64,000 nt of DNA from Beijerinckia sp. 28-YEA-48 (GCF_900104955.1 NZ_FNSI01000001.1:5180001-5244000); one strand, 5' to 3'; counted from the first letter of the stretch, positions 44,451 to 53,980 are shown. The notes: generated by a model from the letters alone, not told the origin. Translations and numbers: made by a program.

Positions 44451-46034
44451 ATGAATGCGATGACGATGGATCTGACCTGGGCGCCGCCTGCGGGAGAATA
44501 TAACGCGGCGAGCGACCTGGTTGACCGCACGGTGGCCGCCGGCTTTGCCGCAAAGGCTGCCTTTATCGATCCGACACGGCAGATCACCTATGGCGCGTTG
44601 CAACAGCGTTGCAATCAATTCGCCAACGGCCTGCGTCGGCTGGGAATCCGGCGGGAAGAGCGCATCGCGCTGATCACGCTGGATACGGTCGATATGCCGG
44701 TGCTCTTCTGGGGGGCGATTAAGGCCGGCGTCGTGCCGATCCCGATCAACACGCTGCTGACGCCAGAGTTCTGGACTTACATGATCGAGGACTTGCGGGC
44801 GGCGGCGGTCGTCGTCTCCGCCGAACTGCTCGAGCGCGTCGGTCCGGTGCTTGACAACATTCGCCGGCAACGGCCGCTGCCTGTAATCGTCAGCGGTAAG
44901 GCGGAATTTCCTGGCGCGCTCAACCTTGAAGCCTTCCTGGGTGAATCGCCGCGTGAAGCGGTGGCGGCCGCAACGCGTGCCGATGAAGTGGCCTTTTGGC
45001 TTTATTCGTCAGGTTCGACAGGGGCGCCGAAAGGCACACGCCATTTGCATGCGAGCCCCATGTATACGGCGCGCCTCTTCGCCCAGAACGTGCTGAAGTT
45101 TTCGTCTGAAGACGTGGTGTTCTCAGCGGCAAAACTGTTCTTCGCCTATGGGCTGGGCAATAGCATGTCCTTCCCCATGTCGGTTGGCGCGACCGCCATT
45201 TTGCTCCCGGATCGGCCGACACCCGACAGCGTCATGAAGGTGATGCGCGATCATCAACCGACGATCTTTTGCGGTGTGCCGACCCTGTTTTCTTCCATGC
45301 TGGCCAATAAGGATCTCGGCAAGGGCGCAGGGTCCGATCGTTTGCGCCTGACGACTTCGGCCGGCGAGGCGTTGCCGGAGGAGATCGGCCTGCGCTGGCA
45401 GGAAAAAGTTGGCACCGAAGTCATCGATGGCATCGGCTCGACCGAGATGCTGCACATCTTCGTCTCCAATCGTCCGGGCATGGTGCGCTACGGATCGTCG
45501 GGCACGCCTGTTCCCGGGTATGACGCGAAACTCCTCGATGATACCGGCAATGCCGTGCCGCAGGGCGAGATCGGCGAATTGGTGGTTAAAGGGCCGTCGT
45601 CGGCCGAAGGCTATTGGCTGCAACGCGATAAGACACGCCGCACCTTCTGTGGCGAATGGACCTATACCGGCGACAAATACCGGATCGGCGACGATGGCTT
45701 CTATTATTACTGCGGCCGCACCGATGACATGTTCAAAGTGTCGGGCATCTGGGTCTCGCCGTTCGAGATCGAAAGCGTCCTGCTCACCCATGCCTCCGTT
45801 CTTGAAGCGGCCGTCATCGGCAAGGAAGACACGGACGGGCTCGTGAAGCCGAAGGCCTTCGTCGTGCTAAAGCCGGGCGCGGCTAACAGCGAGACGCTGT
45901 TCGAAGATCTGAAAGCGCACGTCAAGAGCAATGCCGGGGCCTGGAAATATCCGCGCTGGATGGAGGTGCGGGACGATCTGCCCAAGACAGCGACAGGCAA
46001 AATTCAGCGTTTCAAATTGCGTGAGGAATCATGA
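44451..46034 (+). CDS. bclA: Benzoate-CoA ligase
   Basis: The 527-residue adenylate-forming enzyme activates benzoate with ATP and CoA, the first step of the box pathway. It carries the AMP motif YSSGSTGAPKGTRHLH near residue 187, KLFFAYGLGNSMSFPMSVGA as in benzoate-CoA ligases, GIGSTEMLHIFVSNRPG (A5) and the hinge/C-terminal YCGRTDDMFKVSGIWVSP with the catalytic Lys in PKTATGKIQRFKL. 2-Aminobenzoate or hydroxybenzoates are alternative substrates. GGAGGGAGG precedes the ATG, 26 bases after the LivF-type gene; the end overlaps boxD by four bases. Confidence 0.93.
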   Translation: MNAMTMDLTWAPPAGEYNAASDLVDRTVAAGFAAKAAFIDPTRQITYGALQQRCNQFANGLRRLGIRREERIALITLDTVDMPVLFWGAIKAGVVPIPINTLLTPEFWTYMIEDLRAAAVVVSAELLERVGPVLDNIRRQRPLPVIVSGKAEFPGALNLEAFLGESPREAVAAATRADEVAFWLYSSGSTGAPKGTRHLHASPMYTARLFAQNVLKFSSEDVVFSAAKLFFAYGLGNSMSFPMSVGATAILLPDRPTPDSVMKVMRDHQPTIFCGVPTLFSSMLANKDLGKGAGSDRLRLTTSAGEALPEEIGLRWQEKVGTEVIDGIGSTEMLHIFVSNRPGMVRYGSSGTPVPGYDAKLLDDTGNAVPQGEIGELVVKGPSSAEGYWLQRDKTRRTFCGEWTYTGDKYRIGDDGFYYYCGRTDDMFKVSGIWVSPFEIESVLLTHASVLEAAVIGKEDTDGLVKPKAFVVLKPGAANSETLFEDLKAHVKSNAGAWKYPRWMEVRDDLPKTATGKIQRFKLREES

Positions 46035-47584
46035 TCGAGCTTTCCAGCCATGTACTTGGACGTTGGCTGCCGCCCTCGACAGAGGGTGCGGATATTCGTA
46101 GTGCCGTCACCGGCGAGGCGGTCGCACGGGTAGCGTCAGGACCTGTGGCCACGGCAGATGTGCTCGCCTATGCCCGCAAGGTCGGCAGACCGGCGTTGCG
46201 TAAGACGACGTTCCGCGACCGTGCGGAGACGCTCAAGAAGCTCGCTGAATATCTGAATGCGCACAAGGAACAGCTCTACGATCTGTCGCGTCATGCGGGT
46301 GCGACCAAAATGGATGCCATGCTCGATGTCGATGGCGGCATCGGTGTGCTGTTCGTCTATGCGTCCAAAGGGCGGCGCGAATTGCCTGCATCCAATCTTC
46401 TGTTGGATGGTGACATTGAGCCGCTGACCAAGAGCGGCAATTTTATCGGACGGCACGTGCGCACGCCCCTGCAAGGCGTCGCGGTTCATATCAACGCCTT
46501 CAACTTTCCCTGCTGGGGTTTGCTAGAAAAATTCGCGCCGGCTTTCCTGGCCGGTGTCCCGGTCATCACGAAGCCCGCGACCGTGACAGCCTATGTGGCC
46601 GAACGGCTTGTCCGGCTGATGGAAGCCTCCGGCTTGCTGCCGGCCGGTGCGTTGCAGATGATCATCGGATCCACCGGCGATCTCTTCGATCACCTCACCG
46701 GCCAGGATGTGGTGGCTTTCACCGGATCGGCGGAGACCGCGCAGCTTCTGCAGCGTCAGCCGGTGATCGCGCGCGAAGCCGTCCGCTTCATCGCCGAGCG
46801 TGACTCGGTCAATGCGGCGCTGCTGGCGCCCGATGGGTTGCCGGGCACGCCAGAGTTCGATCTCTTCATCAAGGAAGTGGCACGGGAAATGACGGTGAAG
46901 GCCGGCCAGAAATGCACGGCGATCCGCCGTGCTTTCGTGCCGCGCAGCGCTTTGCCAGCGGCCATAGAAGCCTTGCGCGCGCGGCTCGCCAAGGTGACCA
47001 TCGGCGATCCGGCACTTGAAACTGTCCGTATGGGGCCGTTGGTGGGGCTGTCGCAGCGGGGCCAAGTTCTCGATCTGGTCGGCAAGCTGCGAGGGGAATG
47101 TGAGCTCGCCTTCGGCGATCCGCAAGCTTTTGATGTGGTGGGCGCCAATGCGCAGACGGGCGCATTTCTACCGCCCCTGTTGCTGACCTGCGCGTCGCCT
47201 GCGTCGGCCAATCATGTCCATCATGTCGAAGCGTTCGGGCCGGTGGCGACGCTGCTGCCTTATGATGACCTCGATCAAGCCCTCGATCTTGTCAATCGTG
47301 GCGAGGGCAGCCTGGTGGCCTCCGTCTACACCTATGATGCGGCGGCGGCTGCACGCATCGTCCAGGATATCGGTTCGTTTCATGGTCGGCTTTTGTTCAT
47401 CGACCGTGATTGCGGCGCCGAACAGACCGGCCATGGTTCACCCATGCCGCATCTGGTGCATGGCGGGCCTGGCCGTGCCGGTGGTGGCGAGGAGCTCGGC
47501 GGTTTGCGCGGTATGATGCACTACATGCAACGCACAGCGCTGCAGGGATCGGTTACGCGGATATCATCAGCCATCGACGGATAG
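46031..47584 (+). CDS. boxD: 3,4-dehydroadipyl-CoA semialdehyde dehydrogenase
   Basis: The 517-residue protein is a PaaZ/BoxD-type aldehyde dehydrogenase that oxidises the ring-opening product with NADP to 3,4-dehydroadipyl-CoA. It has HINAFNFPCWGLLEKFAPA, FTGSAETAQLL (cofactor loop), the catalytic Cys295 in VKAGQKCTAIRRAF and HHVEAFGPVATLLPYD. The hydratase domain that follows in PaaZ is missing, as expected for BoxD. It overlaps the ligase gene by an ATGA and is followed 15 bases later by the feruloyl-CoA synthase-like gene. Confidence 0.95.
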   Translation: MIELSSHVLGRWLPPSTEGADIRSAVTGEAVARVASGPVATADVLAYARKVGRPALRKTTFRDRAETLKKLAEYLNAHKEQLYDLSRHAGATKMDAMLDVDGGIGVLFVYASKGRRELPASNLLLDGDIEPLTKSGNFIGRHVRTPLQGVAVHINAFNFPCWGLLEKFAPAFLAGVPVITKPATVTAYVAERLVRLMEASGLLPAGALQMIIGSTGDLFDHLTGQDVVAFTGSAETAQLLQRQPVIAREAVRFIAERDSVNAALLAPDGLPGTPEFDLFIKEVAREMTVKAGQKCTAIRRAFVPRSALPAAIEALRARLAKVTIGDPALETVRMGPLVGLSQRGQVLDLVGKLRGECELAFGDPQAFDVVGANAQTGAFLPPLLLTCASPASANHVHHVEAFGPVATLLPYDDLDQALDLVNRGEGSLVASVYTYDAAAAARIVQDIGSFHGRLLFIDRDCGAEQTGHGSPMPHLVHGGPGRAGGGEELGGLRGMMHYMQRTALQGSVTRISSAIDG

Positions 47585-47598
47585 GGGCGCTTAAGACA

Positions 47599-49407
47599 AT
47601 GTCGCTTTCCTCACCCCTTTCCCCCTTGCCTCTGGATTTTACTTCGATCGCCGTGAGCTTGGTCACGCGGTCGGATGGCTCGATGATTTTGCGAAGCAAT
47701 GTTCCCACCGTGGAAAGCGAGGACCGTCTACACGACTATTTACGCCATTGGGCCGCCGTGCGCCCGCAGCAAACCTTTCTGGCTGAACGCAATAAGGACG
47801 GCAACGGTTGGCGCGAAATCACCTATGCGGAGGCTGACGATGCGGTCTCGCGTCTCGGCGAAAGCCTCGCGTCGCGTCCGCTTGGGCCCGATCGTCCCAT
47901 TCTCATTCTGTCCGGCAATAGCATCGACCACCAGTTGATGGCGCTCGCCGCGATGTCCGTCGGCATTCCCTACACGCCGCTCTCGGTGGCATATTCCACC
48001 CTCAGCGGGGACCTGGGCAAGCTGCGCGCCATTTTGACTCTCCTGGATCCGGGCCTCATCTTCGTTGACGATGCCCAGCCATTTGTGCGCGCGCTGGCTA
48101 TTCCGGAAATGCAAGGCCGAGAGATCGTGGTCGCGCGTGGGCACGATCTGGTGCCGGGCGCTCAATCTTTGAATGGGCTCTTGAGCGCGCAACCAGGAAA
48201 TAACCTCAAGAAACGTGCCGAGGCTGTGACGGCGGATACGGTGGCCAAGATTCTCTTCACGTCGGGGTCGACCGGAAGCCCGAAGGGCGTTCCCACGACC
48301 CATCGCATGATGACCACGTCGCAGGAGCAGATCGCCAGCATCTGGCCGTTCATGAGCCAGCAGATTCCCGTCATCCTCGATTGGCTCCCGTGGAGCCACG
48401 TCTTCGGCGGGTCCTTCAGTTTGAATAGCGCCCTGCGGCACGGCGGCATTTTCTATATCGATGATGGCCGGCCGGTTCCCGGCGAGTTCGCGCGCACGGT
48501 ACGAAACATCCAGGACATTCGCCCGACGCATTATTGGAACGTGCCGAAAGCTTATGAGCTGCTGGTTCCAGCTCTCAGAGACAATGAGCTTGCGCGCAAA
48601 AATTTCTTTAGCGACTTGCTTATGATGTTCTATGCGGGTGCCAGTCTTCCCGAACCGATTTGGCGCGATCTCGTCGAACTCGGTCGGCAGACCACGGGGC
48701 GGGACGTACCGATGTTGACGAGCTGGGGACTGACCGAGACGGCGCCCTCCATCACCATTGTGAACTGTTCGGCCCTTGAAGTCGGCAATATCGGCATCCC
48801 CGTGCCTGGGCTTGAGCTCAAATTGGTGCCGCATCAGGGCAAGATGGAAGCGCGTGCGCGCGGCCCCAATGTGATGGCTGGCTATTGGAAGCTGCCGGAA
48901 GCCACCGCCGCGGCCTTCGATGAAGAAGGATATTTCCGCACCGGCGATGCCTTGAAACTGGCGGATCCCCATAATGCTTCGAAGGGCGTCATTTTCGATG
49001 GCCGTACCACGGAAGATTTCAAGCTTCTCAGCGGCACGTGGGTCGATGCCGCAAGTGTGCGGCTGCGCGTTCTCGCCGCCTTTACAGGGTTGGCGAGCGA
49101 TGTCGTCGTGACAGGTGCGGATCGCAGCGAAATCGGTGTGTTGATCCTGCCGACAGCGGGTCGCAATCCAGACGATCCTGACTACCGTGACGCGCTCGGC
49201 AGAGCCCTGTCCAAGGCCAATGATGCTGTGTCCGGCTCGGCGCAAGTCGTGGCGAAAGCCGGCCTCTTGCGGCAAATGCCGACCTTCGATTCCGGAGAGA
49301 TCACCGAAAAGGGTTCCTTGAACGCCCGCCTGATCCGCGAACGACACCGCGATGAGATCGATCGTCTTCACAGCGGGCTCGAGGTTGATACGATCGTGCC
49401 CGCATAA
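47599..49407 (+). CDS. fcs: Feruloyl-CoA synthase-like acyl-CoA ligase
   Basis: The 602-residue adenylate-forming protein matches feruloyl-CoA synthases in length and detail: ILFTSGSTGSPKGVPTTHRM near residue 218, ILDWLPWSHVFGGSFSLNSA, HYWNVPKAYELLVPAL, TSWGLTETAPSITI, then YFRTGDALKLADP, IFDGRTTEDFKLLSGTWVD. Such enzymes activate hydroxycinnamates such as ferulate or coumarate. The usual partners (Ech hydratase-lyase, Vdh) are absent, so the substrate in this operon may differ. It is the last gene on the strand before a 444-base gap. Confidence 0.85.
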   Translation: MSLSSPLSPLPLDFTSIAVSLVTRSDGSMILRSNVPTVESEDRLHDYLRHWAAVRPQQTFLAERNKDGNGWREITYAEADDAVSRLGESLASRPLGPDRPILILSGNSIDHQLMALAAMSVGIPYTPLSVAYSTLSGDLGKLRAILTLLDPGLIFVDDAQPFVRALAIPEMQGREIVVARGHDLVPGAQSLNGLLSAQPGNNLKKRAEAVTADTVAKILFTSGSTGSPKGVPTTHRMMTTSQEQIASIWPFMSQQIPVILDWLPWSHVFGGSFSLNSALRHGGIFYIDDGRPVPGEFARTVRNIQDIRPTHYWNVPKAYELLVPALRDNELARKNFFSDLLMMFYAGASLPEPIWRDLVELGRQTTGRDVPMLTSWGLTETAPSITIVNCSALEVGNIGIPVPGLELKLVPHQGKMEARARGPNVMAGYWKLPEATAAAFDEEGYFRTGDALKLADPHNASKGVIFDGRTTEDFKLLSGTWVDAASVRLRVLAAFTGLASDVVVTGADRSEIGVLILPTAGRNPDDPDYRDALGRALSKANDAVSGSAQVVAKAGLLRQMPTFDSGEITEKGSLNARLIRERHRDEIDRLHSGLEVDTIVPA

Positions 49408-49851
49408 GGGGCGCAGGCTTAATGCATCAGATGGTTTCGCGTCGCCTCGGCTCCTCGCGCTGCCGTTTGTGCTGGTCGCGAGGCAAATAGCGCGTTAACG
49501 AATTCTGCCTTTGAGGCTGTGTTCAGCGACAAGCGTTCTCTGGCTTCGTTAAATAATCTATCTAGTAACGAAGCTTCAGATTCACTTTATTCTTCTTGAG
49601 ATTACTTGCCCCGGCTTGTCGCACGCGCGGCAAATTGCCCGGCGATTACGCTTGATACGTCCCGTGATGTTTGGTCAAATTGGCGTGAAAAGGCTAGAAC
49701 AGAGCGTGCCAATAGTTAATGCTGCCATTAGTTAGCGTGGGAGGCCGGGTGTTGGTTTGCTGGTTTTAATTCCTAATTTTTATTATATGAATAGATGGAA
49801 CTTTTTGAACTGTCGTTTCTTTGTATATGAACTGATTGCAAAGGGGCCTAT
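49408..49851. other. AT-richer intergenic region after the box operon
   Basis: This 444-base stretch is visibly poorer in G+C than its flanks, above all at 49720-49850, where a promoter for the next small gene could lie, though I see no firm -35/-10 pair. It contains the hairpin listed at 49543-49574, a short CGTTAACG palindrome and a TGCA at 49422. No reading frame looks coding. It marks the border between the catabolic and flagellar blocks and may be an old insertion seam, but no repeats or tRNA border it. Confidence 0.45.
49543..49574 (+). terminator. Hairpin downstream of the box operon
   Basis: GCTTCGTTA (49543-49551) pairs with TAACGAAGC (49566-49574) over a 14-base loop and is followed by a T-rich stretch (TTCAGATTCACTTTATTCTT). 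It is a moderate candidate for the end of the box operon, 136 bases after the last stop codon. Confidence 0.45.
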
Positions 49852-50163
49852 ATGCCATTCGCTTTTATTTCTGATTTGCAGTCGGTGCAGGGGCCAGAGC
49901 GCGACCATCTGCAGCATATCGACGATGCGCTGACCAATGTTGTGCGAAAGAACGCTCTGTTGGCGCGCGATGGTGCTCTCAATCCGGACGTGATTTCAAA
50001 TGCCACTGTCGCCTTGCTGCTGACGGTGGCGGCGCGCGAGGCGCTTGTCATTGCGGAGCAAGCCGGCCAGCGCGTCGATGGCGCTGCCTTCGAACGGCTG
50101 GCTAAAGAAGCTTTGAGCTGGGCGATAAGCAGGAGCGACGCCAGCCAGAAGGGGCTTCACTAG
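49852..50163 (+). CDS. Small protein of unknown function near flagellin
   Basis: The 103-residue frame has AAAGGGG before its ATG. The product looks soluble and mainly helical (HLQHIDDALTNVVRKNALLA, ATVALLLTVAAREALVIAEQ, AFERLAKEALSWAISRS), without signal peptide or cysteine. I do not recognise a family. It converges on the first flagellin gene across that gene's terminator and lies at the edge of the flagellar block, so a link to motility is possible but not shown. Confidence 0.65.
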   Translation: MPFAFISDLQSVQGPERDHLQHIDDALTNVVRKNALLARDGALNPDVISNATVALLLTVAAREALVIAEQAGQRVDGAAFERLAKEALSWAISRSDASQKGLH

Positions 50164-50290
50164 CGGCTGTTGAAACGCTCTGCGTTGTCATGCCCGCTCA
50201 ACGGCTGCGCCGCTCGGAAATAACACCGAGGGCTTTTCAGCGGCATCGCCCCAGGTTCTCGTGACGAGATCGGATTAACGAGACTGGATC

Positions 50291-50329
50291 AAAAACAAAA
50301 GTTCGGTTCTGATGGAATCAGAACCGAAC
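50291..50329 (-). terminator. Terminator of the first flagellin gene
   Basis: GTTCGGTTCTGAT (50301-50313) and ATCAGAACCGAAC (50317-50329) form a perfect 13-base stem with a GGA loop. On the minus strand it is followed by a T-rich run (complement of 50291-50300), 42 bases beyond the flagellin stop. A strong intrinsic terminator. Confidence 0.9.
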
Positions 50330-50371
50330 GCGTTCGGGGCGGAATTGGTCGGGAATTCGACGATTTGCCGA

Positions 50372-51304
50372 TTAATTGCCGAAGAGTTTCAGGATCAATT
50401 GCGTGCTCTGGTTGGCCAGCGACAGCGATTGAACGCCCAATTGCTGCTGCACTTGCAATGCCTGCAGTTTCGTCGATTCCTTGTTCATGTCCGCATCGAC
50501 CAGTGAGCCGACACCGCTTGTGATCGCATCCATCAACTGGGAGATGAACGTCTGTTGCGCCGAGATTCGTGACTTGACCGATCCCAGGTTTGAAGCGGCA
50601 ATCGTCACGTCGTTCAGTGTCTCGTCCGCGATCTTGATATAGGCCGTCAAAGTGGCTTTGTCGGCGGCCGAATCGGTCAGCGCCGATACGTCGAACGTGG
50701 CGATCGCCGCCGTCGTCGTGCCAACGGTGCGGTCCTTGTCGAGAATGCCGCCCGTCGTGCCGGACGTGGCGGCGTCGAAGAGCGCAATCTTCGACGCATC
50801 GATATCGATCGTGCCGAGCGAAAGCGTTCCATCCGAATCGCGCGATATGGATGCCAATGTGCTTTTAATTGGATTGTAACCCGTAGCGCCGGAATCGACG
50901 AAGATCCAGTTTTGTCCGGAGACGGCGGCCGAATCCGCGACGCTCTTCATTTGCTTCTGCAGCTCGGTGATGTCTGACTGCACGTCCGCGCGATTGACGC
51001 CGGGCTGAGAGGCGGTCACCAGCTTTGCTTTGATCTGCGAAACCAGGTCTTTCGCCGCATTCATCGCGGCGGTGGCGACGTCAATCGTCGAGCTGCCCAA
51101 GTTCAGTGCGTCCGTCACCGACGAATTGGCGTCGTTGTCGGACTTCATCTTGGTGGCGATCGTCCAATAGGCGGCATTGTCGGCCGCGCTTGCGACACGC
51201 ATGCCCGTCGAAATGTGCGACTGCGTCGTTGCCATGTCCTTGGACGTCTGGGTCAACGTTTGCAGAGCGATCAGAGCGGCATTGTTGGTCAGTATGCTGG
51301 TCAT
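50372..51304 (-). CDS. Flagellin (copy 1)
   Basis: The 310-residue protein is a short flagellin with the conserved N-terminal D0/D1 coil (MTSILTNNAALIALQTLTQ, HISTGMRVASAADNAAYWTI) and C-terminal coil (LVDADMNKESTKLQALQVQQ, SLSLANQSTQLILKLF); the variable middle is small. It forms the filament outside the cell via the flagellar export apparatus. It is closely related to the flagellin at 58301 but lies in opposite orientation, upstream of flgB. The ATG at 51304 is preferred because AAAGAG lies seven bases before it; an ATG two codons earlier is too close. Confidence 0.96.
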   Translation of the reverse strand: MTSILTNNAALIALQTLTQTSKDMATTQSHISTGMRVASAADNAAYWTIATKMKSDNDANSSVTDALNLGSSTIDVATAAMNAAKDLVSQIKAKLVTASQPGVNRADVQSDITELQKQMKSVADSAAVSGQNWIFVDSGATGYNPIKSTLASISRDSDGTLSLGTIDIDASKIALFDAATSGTTGGILDKDRTVGTTTAAIATFDVSALTDSAADKATLTAYIKIADETLNDVTIAASNLGSVKSRISAQQTFISQLMDAITSGVGSLVDADMNKESTKLQALQVQQQLGVQSLSLANQSTQLILKLFGN

Positions 51305-51555
51305 GCTCATACTCTTTCATTTTCTGGCGCAATCACCGAGGCGTCTCGGCTCGGTCAAAGGCCGGAAGCCGCGCCCGCGTGACGGCCTGACACGAGGTCT
51401 GAAAGCGCCCACTGGATATTTAGCCGGCCGAGGCTTTCGCGAAGCTTGCGTCTGCTTCGTCGTCCAATGCCGAGGGGGACGGGCGTCAGCCTCAGGCAAG
51501 TTTGAACGGACATGCTCACGGTGCGGACATGAAATAGGTGTGAGGCTTGAGTGGC

Positions 51556-51942
51556 ATGACAATGGATGCGCTCCAATTATTTGGGCTGGCTTCGCGGCGG
51601 AATGAGTGGTTGACCGCGCGTCAGGCCGCCATATCGACCAACGTCGCCAACGCAAATTCACCTGGCTACAAGGCGGTCGATGTTCAGCCGTTCTCGAACG
51701 TTCTCGAGAGAATGGATCTGAGCGTCGCGACGACTAAGCCGGGCCATATATCGACTGGATCAATCGCGACGCAGGCGTCGATGGCGAAAGCCGCCCCGGG
51801 AGCGGAGGTCACCGTCTCGGGAAATTCCGTCAACGTCGAGGATGAGATGGTCAAGGCGGGCGAGGTGAACCGCGACTACGCGCTGAATACGAACATTGTG
51901 AAGGCCTTTCACAAGATGTTGCTGACCGCGATGAAGGCATAA
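51556..51942 (+). CDS. flgB: Flagellar rod protein FlgB
   Basis: The 128-residue protein is a proximal rod subunit: [38 protein letters not shown] near residues 28-45 (the rod-protein signature) and the C-terminal helix [18 protein letters not shown]. It is exported without cleaved signal and assembles above the MS ring. It opens the operon flgB-flgC-fliE-flgG-flgA-flgI-motE-flgH-fliL-fliP, divergent from flagellin 1. flgC starts two bases after its stop. A TTG nine bases earlier is a less likely start. Confidence 0.95.
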   Translation: MTMDALQLFGLASRRNEWLTARQAAISTNVANANSPGYKAVDVQPFSNVLERMDLSVATTKPGHISTGSIATQASMAKAAPGAEVTVSGNSVNVEDEMVKAGEVNRDYALNTNIVKAFHKMLLTAMKA

Positions 51943-51944
51943 TC

Positions 51945-52367
51945 ATGATCGATCCGCTACAGGCATCCCTCAGAATCGCATCGACCGGTTTGCAAGCACA
52001 GTCGAACCGGCTGCGCGTCATTTCCGAAAACGTGGCGAATGCGGAATCGACCGGCAATACGCCCGGCGCCGATCCCTATTCGCGTAAAACCATTACGTTC
52101 GAGAGCGAACTGGACCGGGCGGCCGGGGTGCCGCTCCTTCGCACTAAGAGTATTGGCGTCGACACCTCGCCGTTTCGGCTTGAGCGCAATCCAGGTCATC
52201 CCGCCGCCGACACGGATGGCTACGTCAAGCTGCCTAATGTCGACGTGCTGATCGAAATGGCGGATATGCGCGAAGCCAATCGCTCCTATCAAGCCAATCT
52301 GCAAGCGTACAAACAAGCGCGGGAACTGTTTTCCATGACGATTGATCTTCTGAAGGGTGGGGCATGA
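51945..52367 (+). CDS. flgC: Flagellar rod protein FlgC
   Basis: The 140-residue product has [35 protein letters not shown] (rod signature) and the C-terminal [24 protein letters not shown] helix that packs the rod. It forms the proximal rod with FlgB, FlgF and FliE. The stop codon overlaps the fliE start by four bases. Confidence 0.96.
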   Translation: MIDPLQASLRIASTGLQAQSNRLRVISENVANAESTGNTPGADPYSRKTITFESELDRAAGVPLLRTKSIGVDTSPFRLERNPGHPAADTDGYVKLPNVDVLIEMADMREANRSYQANLQAYKQARELFSMTIDLLKGGA

Positions 52368-52702
52368 TCGAAGCTGTTGGGTCGTCGTTTTTGAATACGT
52401 CCATCGGGACTGGTAGCGCCGTTACGCCGAACGCGTTGGGGAGCGTCAATCCGAACAACAAGGTGTCGGAGGGGCAAGCCGCCGGCGCCGATTTCGGTCA
52501 ATTGCTGACGCAGCTCTCGGGCGAAGCGGTGCAGACCCTGAAATCGGCGGAACAAGTGTCGGTCGCGGCCATCGGCAGCAAGGTTTCGGCCCAGCAGGCG
52601 GTCGAGTCCATTCTTGCCGCGGAGCGGACGCTGCAAACGACGATCGCCGTGCGTGACAAGCTTGTCAGCGCCTATCAGGAAATCAGCCGTATATCGATTT
52701 AG
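52364..52702 (+). CDS. fliE: Flagellar hook-basal body protein FliE
   Basis: The 112-residue protein is FliE, the adaptor between the MS ring and the rod. The conserved C-terminal half is visible in [43 protein letters not shown] and [17 protein letters not shown]. The N-terminal 35 residues are Gly/Asn-rich and variable. Its start overlaps flgC and flgG follows after eight bases with GGAG. Confidence 0.94.
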   Translation: MIEAVGSSFLNTSIGTGSAVTPNALGSVNPNNKVSEGQAAGADFGQLLTQLSGEAVQTLKSAEQVSVAAIGSKVSAQQAVESILAAERTLQTTIAVRDKLVSAYQEISRISI

Positions 52703-52710
52703 GAGTTCCC

Positions 52711-53499
52711 ATGCGATCTCTCGCCATTGCCGCTACGGGTATGAGCGCCCAGCAATTGAATGTTGATGTCATCGCCAACAATATGGCGAACATCAACACG
52801 ACCGGGTTTAAGCGCGCCCGGGCGGAATTCACCGATCTTCTCTATCAAACCGAACGGCTCCAAGGCGTTTCCAGCCGGGGCCGGGATAATATTGTTCCCG
52901 AAGGCGCCTCCGTTGGTCTCGGCGTGCGAACCGCGTCCATTCGTAACCTGCATGTGCAGGGAACGCTCGCGGCGACGGGCAATAAACTCGACGTTGCGTT
53001 GACGGGGCGGGGATTTTTCCAGATCACCGGTCCTGATGGTGAGATGCTCTATACGAGATCTGGCGCCTTCAACACCAATGCCACTGGTCAGCTTGTGACG
53101 CTGGACGGATATACGGTTTCGCCGACGATCGTTATTCCGACCGAAGCGGTTGATGTCACCGTCAGTGATTCCGGCATGGTCAGTGTGTCGCTCGCCGGTC
53201 AGACCGCGCCCCAGCAGTTGGGCCAGTTGACGCTGGCCAATTTCGCCAATGAAGCCGGCTTGGCGCCGCTTGGCGGAAATCTTTATCGCCAGACCGCCGC
53301 GTCCGGCCAACCGGTGACGGGCGTGCCCGGCGATCCGGGAGTTGCGACTGTCAAACAGGGCTATCTGGAAAGCTCCAATGTCGATCCGGTTCGCGAGATC
53401 ACGGAACTGATCTCGGCGCAACGCGCCTATGAAATGAATTCGAAGGTCATTCAGGCTTCCGACGAAATGGCTTCGACCGTCTCCAAGGGCATGAGGTAA
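52711..53499 (+). CDS. flgG: Flagellar distal rod protein FlgG
   Basis: The 262-residue protein begins [20 protein letters not shown] with [20 protein letters not shown], and has [20 protein letters not shown] in the middle domain and [20 protein letters not shown] at the C-terminus, all diagnostic of FlgG. It builds the distal rod that crosses the periplasm. Length is that of standard FlgG. Four bases separate it from flgA. Confidence 0.97.
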   Translation: MRSLAIAATGMSAQQLNVDVIANNMANINTTGFKRARAEFTDLLYQTERLQGVSSRGRDNIVPEGASVGLGVRTASIRNLHVQGTLAATGNKLDVALTGRGFFQITGPDGEMLYTRSGAFNTNATGQLVTLDGYTVSPTIVIPTEAVDVTVSDSGMVSVSLAGQTAPQQLGQLTLANFANEAGLAPLGGNLYRQTAASGQPVTGVPGDPGVATVKQGYLESSNVDPVREITELISAQRAYEMNSKVIQASDEMASTVSKGMR

Positions 53500-53503
53500 G
53501 CAA

Positions 53504-53980
53504 ATGTCCGTTGGGCGCTCCCGCGCAACCGGCTGGGTCGAAGCCGCGCTGCTCGCCGCGTTTCTCCTGGCCGGTACGGGCGTTTGCCAGGCGGAAAACT
53601 TCAATGTTCCGGTACCGACGGTGGTGATCTATCCGCGTGATGTCATCAAGGACAACATGCTTGAGGATCGGCAGGTGACTTATCGTCCGCAGGGCGCGAT
53701 CGCGGAATCGCGAGCGCAGCTCGTCGGCAAGGTAGCGCGGCAGACATTGTTGCCGGGGGCCCTGATTCCTGCCAGCGCGGTCGAGGAACCTCGGCTTGTG
53801 ACCATCGGACATCAGGTGAAAATGGTCTTCAATGTTGGGGGCATCGTCATTGTCGCCTACGGCCTGTCACTGCAGTCGGGGACGGCAGGCGAAATAGTCA
53901 GGGCGCGCAATATCGACAGCGGCATCAATATTTCCGGCATCGTGCAGCCGGATGGATCGCTGCTGGTTGGGGGCCTTTGA
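53504..53980 (+). CDS. flgA: P-ring assembly chaperone FlgA
   Basis: The 158-residue product has a signal peptide (cleavage near CQA-E, residue 32) followed by an SAF-type domain: VPVPTVVIYPRDVIKDNML, ARQTLLPGALIPASAVEEP, then VKMVFNVGGIVIVAYGLSLQ and ARNIDSGINISGIVQPDGSL. FlgA helps FlgI polymerise into the periplasmic P ring. It is shorter than enterobacterial FlgA but normal for this group. It overlaps flgI by four bases. Confidence 0.94.
   Translation: MSVGRSRATGWVEAALLAAFLLAGTGVCQAENFNVPVPTVVIYPRDVIKDNMLEDRQVTYRPQGAIAESRAQLVGKVARQTLLPGALIPASAVEEPRLVTIGHQVKMVFNVGGIVIVAYGLSLQSGTAGEIVRARNIDSGINISGIVQPDGSLLVGGL

Noticed and set aside
47740..49371. A 543-codon minus-strand frame opposite the feruloyl-CoA synthase-like gene
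   Set aside because: Mirror frame of a well-supported enzyme; composition is typical of antisense frames in GC-rich DNA.
32264..49407. The box block as a transferred island
   Set aside because: No mobile genes, flanking repeats or sharp composition change within the coding part; only the 3' gap is AT-richer.
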